This document shows, piece after piece, positions 51,760-61,567 of a DNA stretch of 64,000 nt (its first letter is position 1; the number at the start of each line of letters is the position of its first letter). Source of the DNA: Tenacibaculum finnmarkense genomovar ulcerans (GTDB taxonomy: Bacteria; Bacteroidota; Bacteroidia; Flavobacteriales; Flavobacteriaceae); contig NZ_OENE01000004.1 of NCBI RefSeq assembly GCF_900239495.1, forward strand, positions 251,218 through 315,217. Direction: 5' to 3'. The notes under the pieces were generated by a model. The model made no database searches. It had not been told where the DNA came from and saw only the letters and a list, made by a program, of their open reading frames with translations. Made by a program: the position numbers and the translations under genes.

Positions 51760-53352
51760 ATGAAGACTCAAAAATTAAAACAAATTCCTGCGGATGGTTG
51801 GGCGGGTTTTAAAGAAAATTTTAAAGCCGATGCTATTTCGGGTTTTATTGTATTTCTATTGGCATTGCCGTTAAGTTTAGGAATTGCAAAAGCGGCAGAT
51901 TTCCCGCCAATTATGGGATTAATTTCTGCTATTATTGGCGGTTTATTGGTTAGTTTTATTATGGGTTCTCGCTTGTCGATTAAAGGTCCTGCGGCTGGGC
52001 TTATTGTGATTATTGCAGGCTCGGTGTCTGATTTTGGTCATGGCGATGCTGTTTTAGGTTGGAAACTAGCCCTTGGAGCAATGGTTGTTGCAGGTTTAGT
52101 TCAAATTATTTTTGGTGTTTTAAAGCTAGGTAAACTTGCTGATTTCTTTCCGTTGTCGGCAATTCACGGAATGCTTGCCGCTATTGGTATTATTATCATT
52201 GCAAAACAAATTCCTGTATTATTAAATGATGCACCAGATATTTCAAAAGGAATGAGTCCTTTAAAATTACTCTGGAACATCCCTTATTTTATAAAAAACC
52301 TAGATCCTAAAGCTGCCTTAATTGGCGTGGTAAGTTTGTTAATAATGTTACTGTGGCCAGGTATAAAAAACAAAACAATTAAAATGATTCCAGCGGCATT
52401 GGTTGTATTAATTTTTGCTATTCCTGCTGAATTTTTTATGGATTTTGCCAATACAGAGCCATCATACGCCTTGTTAGAGGTAGGAAGTTTATTAGATAAT
52501 TTGAATATTAACGCAAGTTTTGCGGGCGTTTTTCAAACAGGAATATTTATAAAATATGTAATTATGTTTGCTTTGGTAGGAAGTTTAGAGTCGTTACTGA
52601 CCGTAAAAGCAATAGATATGCTAGACCCTCACCAGCGAAAATCGGATATGAATAAAGATTTAATTGCCGTGGGTATCGGGAATACGATTGCGGCATTTTT
52701 AGGCGGAGTACCCATGATATCGGAAGTAGCACGTAGTTCAGCAAACGTAGCCAACGGCGCACAAACACGCTGGGCAAATTTTTTTCACGGTTTTTTTATT
52801 CTGATATTTTTATTAGTAGCAGCCCCAGTATTAGAAATGATTCCTAATTCAGCATTAGCAGCAATGTTAGTGGCGGTTGGTATAAAATTAACACATCCAC
52901 GAGAATTTAAACATGTTTTAAAAATAGGGAAGGAGCAATTATTAATATTTATAGTAACAATAGTTGTTACGCTTGCTGAAGATTTATTAATAGGAATTGT
53001 AGCGGGTATGGTTTTAAAAATGATAATCCATTTAATTAATGGCGTACCGATAGGCTCATTTTTTAAAGCACCTACTGTGGTGTCTAATATAGGCGATGAT
53101 TATTTGGTTGAAATTGATAAATCGGCAATTTTTACGAATTATTTAGGGATTAAAAGAGTTTTAGAGGCTATCCCCGAAGGTTTAAATATTACTATAGATT
53201 TAGAAAAAACAAAACTTGTAGATCATTCTGTAATGGAAAATTTAGAACATTTTAAGCATGATTATCAGTTTAGCGGCGGAAAGGTTTACATAAAAGGATT
53301 AGAAAATCATAAGCCAATGTCAGCACATCGATTAGCGGGAAGGGTTTTATAG
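51760..53352 (+). CDS. SulP-family anion (probable bicarbonate) transporter
   Basis: About 530 residues from the ATG at 51760 (MKTQKLKQIPADGW); an upstream ATG at 51694 lies inside dabB. SulP fold with around 12 helices: DAISGFIVFLLALPLSLGIAKA, SIKGPAAGLIVI, GGVPMISEVARSSANVANGA, followed by a short STAS domain (residues 450-530, VDHSVMENLEHF). Next to dabAB, bicarbonate uptake is the likely task; sulfate is possible. A REP hairpin just after the stop can serve as terminator. Confidence 0.88.
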   Translation: MKTQKLKQIPADGWAGFKENFKADAISGFIVFLLALPLSLGIAKAADFPPIMGLISAIIGGLLVSFIMGSRLSIKGPAAGLIVIIAGSVSDFGHGDAVLGWKLALGAMVVAGLVQIIFGVLKLGKLADFFPLSAIHGMLAAIGIIIIAKQIPVLLNDAPDISKGMSPLKLLWNIPYFIKNLDPKAALIGVVSLLIMLLWPGIKNKTIKMIPAALVVLIFAIPAEFFMDFANTEPSYALLEVGSLLDNLNINASFAGVFQTGIFIKYVIMFALVGSLESLLTVKAIDMLDPHQRKSDMNKDLIAVGIGNTIAAFLGGVPMISEVARSSANVANGAQTRWANFFHGFFILIFLLVAAPVLEMIPNSALAAMLVAVGIKLTHPREFKHVLKIGKEQLLIFIVTIVVTLAEDLLIGIVAGMVLKMIIHLINGVPIGSFFKAPTVVSNIGDDYLVEIDKSAIFTNYLGIKRVLEAIPEGLNITIDLEKTKLVDHSVMENLEHFKHDYQFSGGKVYIKGLENHKPMSAHRLAGRVL

Positions 53353-53380
53353 TTTTTTTGATGATTTTTTATAGCAAAAT

Positions 53381-53402
53381 AGACGCGATTTTTCTCGCGT
53401 CT
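53381..53402. repeat. REP-like hairpin after sulP
   Basis: AGACGCGA-TTTTTC-TCGCGTCT, a perfect eight-pair stem followed by GTTTTG, 28 bases after the sulP stop; it may double as a weak terminator. Confidence 0.7.
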
Positions 53403-53460
53403 GTTTTGCTGTTTATGATGTTTCACATCGTGGTTTAATTATTATAATCTTGATTGTTGA

Positions 53461-53526
53461 AATGCGATAAATCGGAATATTTTATTCGCCAATTTTTCAT
53501 AACTGTACATACGCGATTTATCGCGT
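53461..53526. repeat. Further REP-like hairpins between sulP and the PorP-like gene
   Basis: AATGCGATAAATCGGA at 53461 (decayed) and TACGCGATTTATCGCGT at 53510-53526 (perfect ACGCGA/TCGCGT stem). Together with 53381 they make a small cluster in a convergent intergenic region. Confidence 0.7.
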
Positions 53527-53551
53527 TTCTCATAGTGTAAATTATTCGATG

Positions 53552-54442
53552 TTAAAAATGGTATTTAAACACAAATTCATGTGAACCACTGCTGTATATT
53601 GAAATATCAGTAGTCGTATATTCGTAGGCATATCCTATTTTATAGTGGTCTAAAAACTTAAACAATCCGAAGAAACTAACAGATTCTTGGAAACGATGTG
53701 ATACACCAATTTCATATTTTTCTAACACATTTGTAATTACTGTAATATCAAACGATACCGGCACTCCCGACACATAACGCATCATAAATGAAGGCGTTAA
53801 TTTAGCGTTGTAAACACCATCTAAATCAAATATATAACCAGATGATAAATAAATATGGGGCTTATCTGAGGCTTCTGTAATTGTGTTGCCATCTTTTTGG
53901 TATCGGCTACTCTTTAATAAGGCAGGAACAGACAAACTAGCATAGTAATTTTTTCCTTTTAAATAAGCACCCACCCCAAAATTAGGATTAAAACTACTGA
54001 TATTCTTAGAAAATAATGGATCATTTATTTGTAAGGAAGCCAGTTCTACATTAAAAAATGAACCCCCAGCTTTTAAGCCTAAAAATAAACTTTGATTTTC
54101 TGATAATGGTAATTTGTAAGAAAAATCTAGCGAAACAGCGGTTTCTTTTGCGATGTTAAATTTATCGTTTACAATTGAAAAACCCAGTCCCATATTTTTA
54201 CCTAAAACAGTAGGCGATGAAAACGATAAAGTTTGTGTTGATGGCGCATTTTCTATGCCCGTCCATTGGCTGCGAATCATTGCTGTAGCCTCTGTAGTTT
54301 CGCTACTACCGGCATAAGCAGGATTTATAATATTCATATTAAATTGATACAAGCTAAACGAGGGGTCTTGCTGCGCGATTGCCTTGCTGCTTAGCATTGC
54401 CAAGAATAGCAGGCTTATATATTTTAGAGTATTTATTTTCAT
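53552..54442 (-). CDS. PorP/SprF-family type IX secretion outer membrane protein
   Basis: 296 residues. Signal peptide ending at KAIAQ, then QDPSFSLYQFNMNIINPAYAGSS, the signature opening of PorP/SprF proteins, LSFSSPTVLGKNMGLGFSI, and a barrel ending in HEFVFKYHF. Such proteins are found next to genes for secreted proteins with a gliding-motility-type (type B) C-terminal domain and help to secrete or anchor them. The neighbour upstream, at 54537, is exactly such a protein, 94 bases away on the same strand. Confidence 0.93.
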   Translation of the reverse strand: MKINTLKYISLLFLAMLSSKAIAQQDPSFSLYQFNMNIINPAYAGSSETTEATAMIRSQWTGIENAPSTQTLSFSSPTVLGKNMGLGFSIVNDKFNIAKETAVSLDFSYKLPLSENQSLFLGLKAGGSFFNVELASLQINDPLFSKNISSFNPNFGVGAYLKGKNYYASLSVPALLKSSRYQKDGNTITEASDKPHIYLSSGYIFDLDGVYNAKLTPSFMMRYVSGVPVSFDITVITNVLEKYEIGVSHRFQESVSFFGLFKFLDHYKIGYAYEYTTTDISIYSSGSHEFVFKYHF

Positions 54443-54490
54443 TTTATATTTTTAAATATTGTTTTTCTTATTTTGAAACAACTGTATTTC

Positions 54491-54519
54491 AATCGCTATA
54501 AAAGGTTTCTATAGCGATT
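54491..54519. repeat. Hairpin between the nuclease and PorP-like genes
   Basis: Perfect 10-pair stem AATCGCTATA/TATAGCGATT with a nine-base loop, no T-run in the direction of transcription. Possibly an mRNA processing or stability element between the two genes. Confidence 0.55.
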
Positions 54520-54536
54520 AAAATTTTGAAGTGTTT

Positions 54537-57500
54537 TTAGTAATTTATGTAAATCATGCCTTGAACTGGTTTTGTGCCTGCTTCATTTAGGTTGATCATA
54601 TAGATATATGAACCAACAGGAAGCTTTGTGCCAGTATCGGTTGCCGTGGCATCCCAAGTGTTTTGGTAGCCTTTTTTATAGTACACTTTTTTCCCCCATC
54701 GGTTAAATACTTTTACGGTATTATTAGGGTAGCGGTCTATATTTTGAATTACCCAAGTGTCGTTATTGGCATCTCCGTTTGGTGAAAAACCTTTTGAAGC
54801 TGTAATTCCATTTTTAACGACTTTTACAACCTGTACAAATTCCGCTTTAAATTCTTTATCAGCATCGGCGATATCGGTTCTCGTTTCAGAAGTATTATTA
54901 TCGCTCCATTTTACAAATTCATACCCTGCATCGGCAGTAGCTTTTACTTCGGATGTTGCTTTTCCTTCTTCAATAGTTTGAGTTAAATCTCCTGTAATGC
55001 TTCCGTTATTTCCTGCGATGTATTTTACAGTGTGATTTTTAACGACAACTAGAGTTTTCACAAATTCCGCTGTAAATTCTTTATCAGCATCCGCGATATC
55101 AGTTCTCGTTTCAGAAGTATTACCGTCGCTCCATTTTACAAATTCATACCCTGCATCGGCAGTAGCTTTTACCTCGGATGTTGTTTTTCCTTCTTCAATA
55201 GTTTGAGTTAAATTTCCTGTGATTGTTCCGTTATTTCCTGCGGTGTATTTTACAGTGAACTTCTCAATTCCTTTCACAAATTCCGCTTTAAATTCTTTAT
55301 CAGCATCGGCGATATCAGTTCTCGTTTCAGAAGTATTACCGTCGCTCCATTTTACAAATTCATACCCTACATCAGCAATCGCTTTTACCTCGGATGTTAC
55401 TTTTCCTTCTTCAATAGTTTGAGCTAAATTTCCTGTAATCGTTCCGTTATTTCCTGCGGTGTATTTTACCGTGTAATTTTTAACGACAACTACAGTTTTT
55501 ACAAATTCCGCAGTAAATTCTTTATCAGCATCGGCGATATCAGTTCTCGTTTCAGAAGTATTACCGTCGCTCCATTTTACAAATTCATACCCTACATCAG
55601 CAATCGCTTTTACCTCGGATGTTACTTTTCCTTCTTCAATAGTTTGAGCTAAATTTCCTGTAATCGTTCCGTTATTTCCTGCGGTGTATTTTACCGTGTA
55701 ATTTTTAACGACAACTACAGTTTTCACAAATTCGGCTGTAAATTCTTTATCAGCATCCGCGATATCGGTTCTCGTTTCAGAAGTATTATTATCGCTCCAT
55801 TTTACAAATTCATACCCTGCATCAGCAATAGCTTTTACCTCGGATGTTGCTTTTCCTTCTTCAATAGTTTGAGTTAAATCTCCTGTAATGCTTCCGTTGT
55901 TTCCTGCGGTGTATTTTACAGTGAACTTCTCAATTACTTTCACAAATTCCGCTGTAAATTCTTTATCAGCATCGGCGATATCGGTTCTCGTTTCAGAAGT
56001 ATTACCGTCGCTCCATTTTACAAATTCATACCCTGCATCAGCAGTAGCTTTTACTTGTGATGTTGCTTTTCCTTCTTCAATAGTTTGAGCTAAATTTCCT
56101 GTAATTGTTCCGTTATTTCCTGCGGTGTATTTTACAGTGTAATTTTTCACAACTTTTACAATCGCTACAAATTCCGCTTTAAATTCTTTATCAGCATCGG
56201 CGATATCGGTTCTCGTTTCAGAAGTATTACCGTCGCTCCATTTTACAAATTCATACCCTGCATCAGCAATCGCTTTTACCTCGGATGTTGCTTTTCCTTC
56301 TTCAATAGTTTGAGTTAAATCTCCTGTAATGCTTCCGTTATTTCCTGCGGTGTATTTTACAGTATAATTTTTAAGGACAACTACAGTTTTCACAAATTCC
56401 GCTTTAAATTCTTTATCAGCATCCGCGATATCGGTTCTCGTATCAGAAGTATTATTATCGCTCCATTTTACAAATTCATACCCTGCATCGGCAGTAGCTT
56501 TTACTTCGGATGTTGTTTTTCCTTCTTCAATAGTTTGAGTTAAATCTCCTGTGATAGATCCGTTATTTCCTGCGGTGTATTTTACAGTGTAATTTCCTAT
56601 AAATTTTAAACGTACAGAAACAGGTAAATGATCGGAAGCTGTTTTGGTGTATTGGTTGTTATAAAGTTCATAATGCACTTTTTCAGAACCTGACAAATAA
56701 TTGTCGTTAAGCTCATTAGAAATGGTAATATGGTCAATCAGGTTAGGGAAAGACGGATATGAACGGAAACCAGCCTTACTTAAAGCTGTTGTTGTAATGG
56801 TATAATTAGTGGGGTCTTGTATAAAGGCATCATAGGTAGATGTGCTAGTGTTTACCCTTACAACCGTTTGATCGACATCATCATTATAATCACCTAATAA
56901 AACGACATTTTTTGTTGAAAAATTAGTGTCAAGCTCTTTTTTTAGCACTTCGATATCATACTTACGCATATCATACCTGTTTTGAGCATCACTATTATTG
57001 TTTGCTCTGGCATGTAAAACGATAAAACTAAACTCTTCTGTGGTGTTGTTTAAAGTAACATCGGCAGTCATTAAAAAAGGCAATCGTCCACTAGCAAAAA
57101 AACTAGCTTTACTAGGATGCGGGAAATCTTGAATAGCACTTTCATCGTTTCCGTTATAATACGGATGAATTGCTTTTAATAAAGGCGTACTGCTTTTAAA
57201 ATTTACTACTGATTTTTTATAGATAAAACCTAATTTTTGAGTTACTCCTGTAGTATTATTAGGATACGAAACAGCATTCGATAAAATAAAATCGTAGGCA
57301 GGTAATTCGTCTACAAGTTTTTTGAATAAAATAATATCAGCAATTTCTTGAACAGCAATTACATCGGCATCTAAACCAAGCAATACTTCCTTTACTTTTT
57401 CTTTCTGAATTTCATCTGAATTTGGGTTGCCAGCTGCGGGCGAGTTGGTCTGATCTCCAAACCACTCAATATTCCAAGTAACAATATCTAGGGTTTTATC

Positions 57501-60500
57501 TTTGGCAATAGCGTCATTTACAGAACTTGGGTGCTCATATTGCTTGGCACAGCTTACATCACTTTTTAATCTTGGTAATACTTGTAGCGTAGCATTATAT
57601 CTGCCTACCACACCTGTAATTTGGTCGCAATTTTCTGGCTGTGCTAAACCGGTAAGTTCTTTTGCATCAGCATCAATTCTTATTTGAGCTTTATTATTGT
57701 TGGCATCGGTAATTTCAATATTTGAATTTCCAAAAATCATACTCCCTGGAAGTGGAAAACTAGGATTCAAAACTTGAACCAATTCACCAGGATGATTTGC
57801 TAATTCAGCAAGTGTAATTACCTTCGGGATTATAGGGTTTACTGTTGCTCGGTTGCTTACAGCAGAAATTACATTGATTAACTGAATTTGCCCATTATGC
57901 GTGCTTTTTGTTGCTTTTACAGTAATTTGATCGCCTATTTTAAATGTTCCTTCTCCGTGAATTTTATCATCAAAAATAGCAATTCCACCAGTTTCATCTT
58001 GAATATAAGCCGATCCTGCAAACTGATCCGTAACTGTTAAAATTCCTGTGATACTAACTATTTCGCCACTAACTTTGGTTCTTGCATCGGCTATTTTAAT
58101 AATTACTTCAGGAGCTTCAACAACATCAGTAAGTTGTAAACGAACAGAAACAGGGAAGTGATCAGAAGTTGTTTTTTCGTACAGATTATTGTAAAATTCA
58201 TAGTGTACTTTTTCAGAACCTAATAGGTAATTATTGGTAAGTTCGTTAGAAATGGTAATATGATCAATCATGTTTCCCATAGAGGCATAAGAGCGGAAAT
58301 TTGCCTTGCTTAAAGCGCTTGTAACAATCGTATAATTGCTTGCATCTTGTACAAAAGCATCGTAGGTGGTTGCATCACCAATTACATCGTTGGCTACCAC
58401 TGTTTGATCTACATCATCATTATAATCACCTAATAAAACGATATTTTTTGTTGAAAAATTAGTGTCAAGCTCTTTTTTGAGTGTTTCAGCATCGTATTTA
58501 CGCATATCATACTTACTTTGCGCTTTGGCAATACTGGTATTTGCTCTGGCATGTAAAACGATAAAATTAACTTCTTTTGTTTGGTTATCAATAGTAACAT
58601 CGGCGGTCATTAAAAAAGGCAATCGACCACTTGCAAAAAATCTAGATTTCTTCGGATCAGGGAAATCTTGAAGCGCACTTTCATCGTTTCCGTTATAATA
58701 AGGATGAATTGTTTTTAATAAAGGCGTACTGCTTTTAAGGTTTACTACTGATTTTTTATAGATAAAACCTAATTTTTGAGGCGTTCCAGAAGTGCTATTA
58801 GGATACGAAACAGCGTCGGATAAAATAAAATCGTAGGCAGGTAATTCAGCAATAAGTTCTTTAAATAAATCAATATCGATAATTTCTTGAACAGCAATAA
58901 TATCAGCATCTAAATTAAGCAATACTTGTTTTACTTTTTCCTTCTGAATTTCATCAGAATTTGGGTTGCCAGCAGCGGGTGATTTCTTTTCATCTCCAAA
59001 CCATTCAATATTCCAAGTAACAATATCTAAGGTTTTATCTTTGGAAATTTTATCATGATCTAAGGGTGGATGCTGGTATTTTTTGGCACAGTTTATATCG
59101 CTAGTCAATCGAGGGATTAACTGAAAATTATAATATCTTCCTACAACACCTGTAATTTCGCTACAGCTTTGAGGCTGTGCTAAACCTGTAATTCCGTTTA
59201 CATCAATATCTATTCTTAAGTTGGCGGTATTGTTATTATTGTCAAATATTTTATAATTCGAATTCCCAAAAAACATATTTCCTGGGCTAGGAAATATAGG
59301 GTTTGAAATTTTTACCAATTCCGCAGGGTGAGCAGCTAATTCATTTAAGGTGATTTCCTTCGGAATTATAGGATTTGTTGCCGCTCCATGATTTGAAATA
59401 CCAACAATGTTTATTAGTTGAGTCTGGCTTTTATCAGTAGCTTTAAAAGCTTGAACGGTAATTTCATCGCCTATTTTAAACTTTCCTTTTCCGTGTACAT
59501 CTTTATCAAAAATTGCGATTCCACCAGTTGCATCTTGAATATAAGCCGCTCCCGCAAATTGATCGGTAACTGTTAATATTCCTTTTACCTGTATTTCATC
59601 TCCATCATTTTTGGCTCTTGCTGCTGCTATTGTAATGGTTGTTAAAGATGGTATCGGAAAAACAGTAGTATTTTCTTTCCCCGGCGTAGGTCTTGCCTGT
59701 GTGTAAGTATCGGTATTTCTTAAACCTCCGCTACCGTTAACAATACGTTGTAAAGAATGCCTGTCTTTATCATCTTTTGCATTTTCGTTAACTTGAGGTT
59801 GCTTGGCGTTTAGTAGTGTTAGTAAGCCTGCATCGTCATTATCATTAGTGTCATATACAATGGCATCAATTAAATCGGTAGTTGTTATAGGGGTACCGTT
59901 ATGAAATTCGCTAGCATCAGCATGGTATAAAGCAATGGCATCGGCACCATTTTGAATTCCATTTTTAGCAAATTCTACTAAATTAACATTCGCTACCGTA
60001 CTATTACCAATTACGAAATAACCATCGGCAGTTGTTTTGTAACCTGTTAAGTCAATAGTTTTGTAACTTGTATCCTTACCACCGTTAAACAGCACAATAG
60101 TATGATTGTCTAAAGAAGTGTTTCCTGCGCCACCATCATATAATTCAATAAATTCATTGGTATCAGTCCCTTTTTGATCTACATCAATCTCATTAATCAT
60201 GATTGTTATAGGCGTATTATTAGTCGTACTCTCTAAAGTTGTAGCAGATACAGTATTACTAGCAAGCGAACTGTTAGTGGCAGCATCCATCGCTTTTACT
60301 GTAAAAGAATAGGCTGTGTTGGCGGTTAATCCTGTTAGATTAAAAGTAGTGTTGGTGCTTGATCCTAAATTTACAGTTCCATTAAATATCTGGTACTGCG
60401 ATACCCCAATATTATCAGTAGCTATTTCCCATGTTAAAGTTACTTGGGTTTCTGTAATATTTGAAGCCGTTAAATTGCTAGGAGCAGTAGGTGCTTCTGT

Positions 60501-61241
60501 ATCGGTATTTGTAGGGGGAGGAGTGCTACCGTCAGTATTTTTGGTACCAGGCGTAGGAGTTGCCTGTGTGTAAGTATCGGTATTTCTTAATCCACCGCTA
60601 CCATTAATAACACGTTGCGAAGAATGATTTTCTTTATCTTTTTTCCCGTGTTCATTAACTTGAGGTTGGTTGAGGTTTAGCAATGCTAATAAGCCAGTGT
60701 CGTCTTTATCATCGGTATCATATACAACTGCATCAATTAAATTGGTCGTCGTTATAGATGAACCATTACGAAATTTACTAGCATCAGCATGGTATAAAGC
60801 AATGGCATCAGCACCATTTTGGAGGCTAAATTTACTAGGCGTGAAATTAACATTTGCAACGGTACTGCTACCGATTACAAAATACCCATCGGCAGTTGTT
60901 TTATGCCCTGTTAAGTCGATGGTTTTGTAACTTTTATCATTACCACCGTTAAATAGCACAATACTATAGCCGTCTAAAGAGGTATTTCCTGTGCCTCCAT
61001 CATACAATTCGATAAATTCATTGGTATCACGACCTTTTTGATCTACATCAATTTCGTTGATCATGATTGTTATAGGAGTTCTTCTTAATGCTCGTGAAAC
61101 TTTAGGTGGGTAATAAGCTGTAGTTTCAGATTCAATAAGATTCGCTGTCTTATAGTAACTCGGAATTTGAGAAAAACTATAGAAGATAGACAGCAAAAAA
61201 GCAATTAACAGAGGGGTCTTTTTTGAGTGAAAAAGGTTCAT
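54537..61241 (-). CDS. Giant secreted lamin-tail / double nuclease-like / InlB-repeat protein with type IX sorting domain
   Basis: 2234 residues. Signal peptide (about 1-25). Lamin-tail domains at about 57-227 and 345-513, a fibronectin III domain at 249-337, then OB-fold-like segments at 534-700 and 1054-1227, each followed by an endonuclease/exonuclease/phosphatase domain (about 737-1030 and 1250-1543). Both have WNIEWFGD, AVQEI, VLHARAN, LLGDYNDDVDQT, MIDHITIS or LIDHITIS and SDH, so both may be active. Eight InlB-like repeats fill 1549-2138, and a CHU_C/gliding-motility domain (GITASKGFSPNGDANNDTW) ends the chain. Probably an extracellular, cell-attached nuclease or phosphatase exported by type IX secretion. 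Confidence 0.93.
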   Translation of the reverse strand: MNLFHSKKTPLLIAFLLSIFYSFSQIPSYYKTANLIESETTAYYPPKVSRALRRTPITIMINEIDVDQKGRDTNEFIELYDGGTGNTSLDGYSIVLFNGGNDKSYKTIDLTGHKTTADGYFVIGSSTVANVNFTPSKFSLQNGADAIALYHADASKFRNGSSITTTNLIDAVVYDTDDKDDTGLLALLNLNQPQVNEHGKKDKENHSSQRVINGSGGLRNTDTYTQATPTPGTKNTDGSTPPPTNTDTEAPTAPSNLTASNITETQVTLTWEIATDNIGVSQYQIFNGTVNLGSSTNTTFNLTGLTANTAYSFTVKAMDAATNSSLASNTVSATTLESTTNNTPITIMINEIDVDQKGTDTNEFIELYDGGAGNTSLDNHTIVLFNGGKDTSYKTIDLTGYKTTADGYFVIGNSTVANVNLVEFAKNGIQNGADAIALYHADASEFHNGTPITTTDLIDAIVYDTNDNDDAGLLTLLNAKQPQVNENAKDDKDRHSLQRIVNGSGGLRNTDTYTQARPTPGKENTTVFPIPSLTTITIAAARAKNDGDEIQVKGILTVTDQFAGAAYIQDATGGIAIFDKDVHGKGKFKIGDEITVQAFKATDKSQTQLINIVGISNHGAATNPIIPKEITLNELAAHPAELVKISNPIFPSPGNMFFGNSNYKIFDNNNNTANLRIDIDVNGITGLAQPQSCSEITGVVGRYYNFQLIPRLTSDINCAKKYQHPPLDHDKISKDKTLDIVTWNIEWFGDEKKSPAAGNPNSDEIQKEKVKQVLLNLDADIIAVQEIIDIDLFKELIAELPAYDFILSDAVSYPNSTSGTPQKLGFIYKKSVVNLKSSTPLLKTIHPYYNGNDESALQDFPDPKKSRFFASGRLPFLMTADVTIDNQTKEVNFIVLHARANTSIAKAQSKYDMRKYDAETLKKELDTNFSTKNIVLLGDYNDDVDQTVVANDVIGDATTYDAFVQDASNYTIVTSALSKANFRSYASMGNMIDHITISNELTNNYLLGSEKVHYEFYNNLYEKTTSDHFPVSVRLQLTDVVEAPEVIIKIADARTKVSGEIVSITGILTVTDQFAGSAYIQDETGGIAIFDDKIHGEGTFKIGDQITVKATKSTHNGQIQLINVISAVSNRATVNPIIPKVITLAELANHPGELVQVLNPSFPLPGSMIFGNSNIEITDANNNKAQIRIDADAKELTGLAQPENCDQITGVVGRYNATLQVLPRLKSDVSCAKQYEHPSSVNDAIAKDKTLDIVTWNIEWFGDQTNSPAAGNPNSDEIQKEKVKEVLLGLDADVIAVQEIADIILFKKLVDELPAYDFILSNAVSYPNNTTGVTQKLGFIYKKSVVNFKSSTPLLKAIHPYYNGNDESAIQDFPHPSKASFFASGRLPFLMTADVTLNNTTEEFSFIVLHARANNNSDAQNRYDMRKYDIEVLKKELDTNFSTKNVVLLGDYNDDVDQTVVRVNTSTSTYDAFIQDPTNYTITTTALSKAGFRSYPSFPNLIDHITISNELNDNYLSGSEKVHYELYNNQYTKTASDHLPVSVRLKFIGNYTVKYTAGNNGSITGDLTQTIEEGKTTSEVKATADAGYEFVKWSDNNTSDTRTDIADADKEFKAEFVKTVVVLKNYTVKYTAGNNGSITGDLTQTIEEGKATSEVKAIADAGYEFVKWSDGNTSETRTDIADADKEFKAEFVAIVKVVKNYTVKYTAGNNGTITGNLAQTIEEGKATSQVKATADAGYEFVKWSDGNTSETRTDIADADKEFTAEFVKVIEKFTVKYTAGNNGSITGDLTQTIEEGKATSEVKAIADAGYEFVKWSDNNTSETRTDIADADKEFTAEFVKTVVVVKNYTVKYTAGNNGTITGNLAQTIEEGKVTSEVKAIADVGYEFVKWSDGNTSETRTDIADADKEFTAEFVKTVVVVKNYTVKYTAGNNGTITGNLAQTIEEGKVTSEVKAIADVGYEFVKWSDGNTSETRTDIADADKEFKAEFVKGIEKFTVKYTAGNNGTITGNLTQTIEEGKTTSEVKATADAGYEFVKWSDGNTSETRTDIADADKEFTAEFVKTLVVVKNHTVKYIAGNNGSITGDLTQTIEEGKATSEVKATADAGYEFVKWSDNNTSETRTDIADADKEFKAEFVQVVKVVKNGITASKGFSPNGDANNDTWVIQNIDRYPNNTVKVFNRWGKKVYYKKGYQNTWDATATDTGTKLPVGSYIYMINLNEAGTKPVQGMIYINY
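54826..56596 (-). repeat. Eight tandem InlB-like coding repeats
   Basis: Eight units of about 72-75 codons (roughly 222 bases), each with TVKYTAGNNG, TQTIEEGK, GYEFVKWSD, TRTDIADADKEF and AEFV. Linkers alternate between a KTVVVVKN and a short VIEK or GIEK type. Units 5 and 6 are almost identical. The DNA is nearly repetitive enough to recombine. Confidence 0.95.
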
Positions 61242-61254
61242 TTTGTGAAAATTT

Positions 61255-61270
61255 AATTTCGCGCGAAATT
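61255..61270. promoter_or_regulatory. Palindrome in the promoter region of the giant nuclease gene
   Basis: AATTTCGCGCGAAATT, a perfect 16-base palindrome 14 bases before the start codon. On the minus strand it contains TAATTTCG, a near match to TAnnTTTG, so a bound protein could control this promoter. Confidence 0.45.
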
Positions 61271-61474
61271 ACAACTTGGTTTTGTTAAATTGTTGTTTTT
61301 TTAAATGATTGTTGTGTGATTATTATCATAAGTACTTGATTTCATTCTTTTTATTAAGAAAACCGTAAATTAAACAGTTGGTTTATCTACTGGAAATCAG
61401 TCAAGTAGTAAATTCGATTATTTGAGAGCTATTTATAATTTTAAATAAATTAACCACTGTAGTAGTATTTTTTT

Positions 61475-61567
61475 TTTGAAGCAATTTCCCGCTTTCCGCA
61501 CTCGCTCTTTTTTGAAAAAAAATCAAAAAAGGAGCTCAAACAATTGCTTCAATCGGGGCTAGGCATT
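61475..61567. repeat. CCCGCTTTCCGC-type dispersed structured repeat, copy 2
   Basis: Pairing arms GAAGCAATT (61478-61486) and AATTGCTTC (61542-61550), inner arms CTCTTTTTTGA and TCAAAAAAGGAG, then ATCGGGGCTAGGCATT. The same element as 2788-2886, same orientation. The rest of the 61242-61971 gap is A+T-rich; I see no convincing gene in it. Confidence 0.8.

Noticed and set aside
54757..56088. Recurring plus-strand frames over the InlB-like repeats
   Set aside because: They repeat because the coding repeats on the minus strand repeat; they are shadows.
54826..56596. Tandem array considered as a CRISPR-like structure
   Set aside because: Units are about 222 bases, in frame and protein coding, with no short repeat-spacer pattern.
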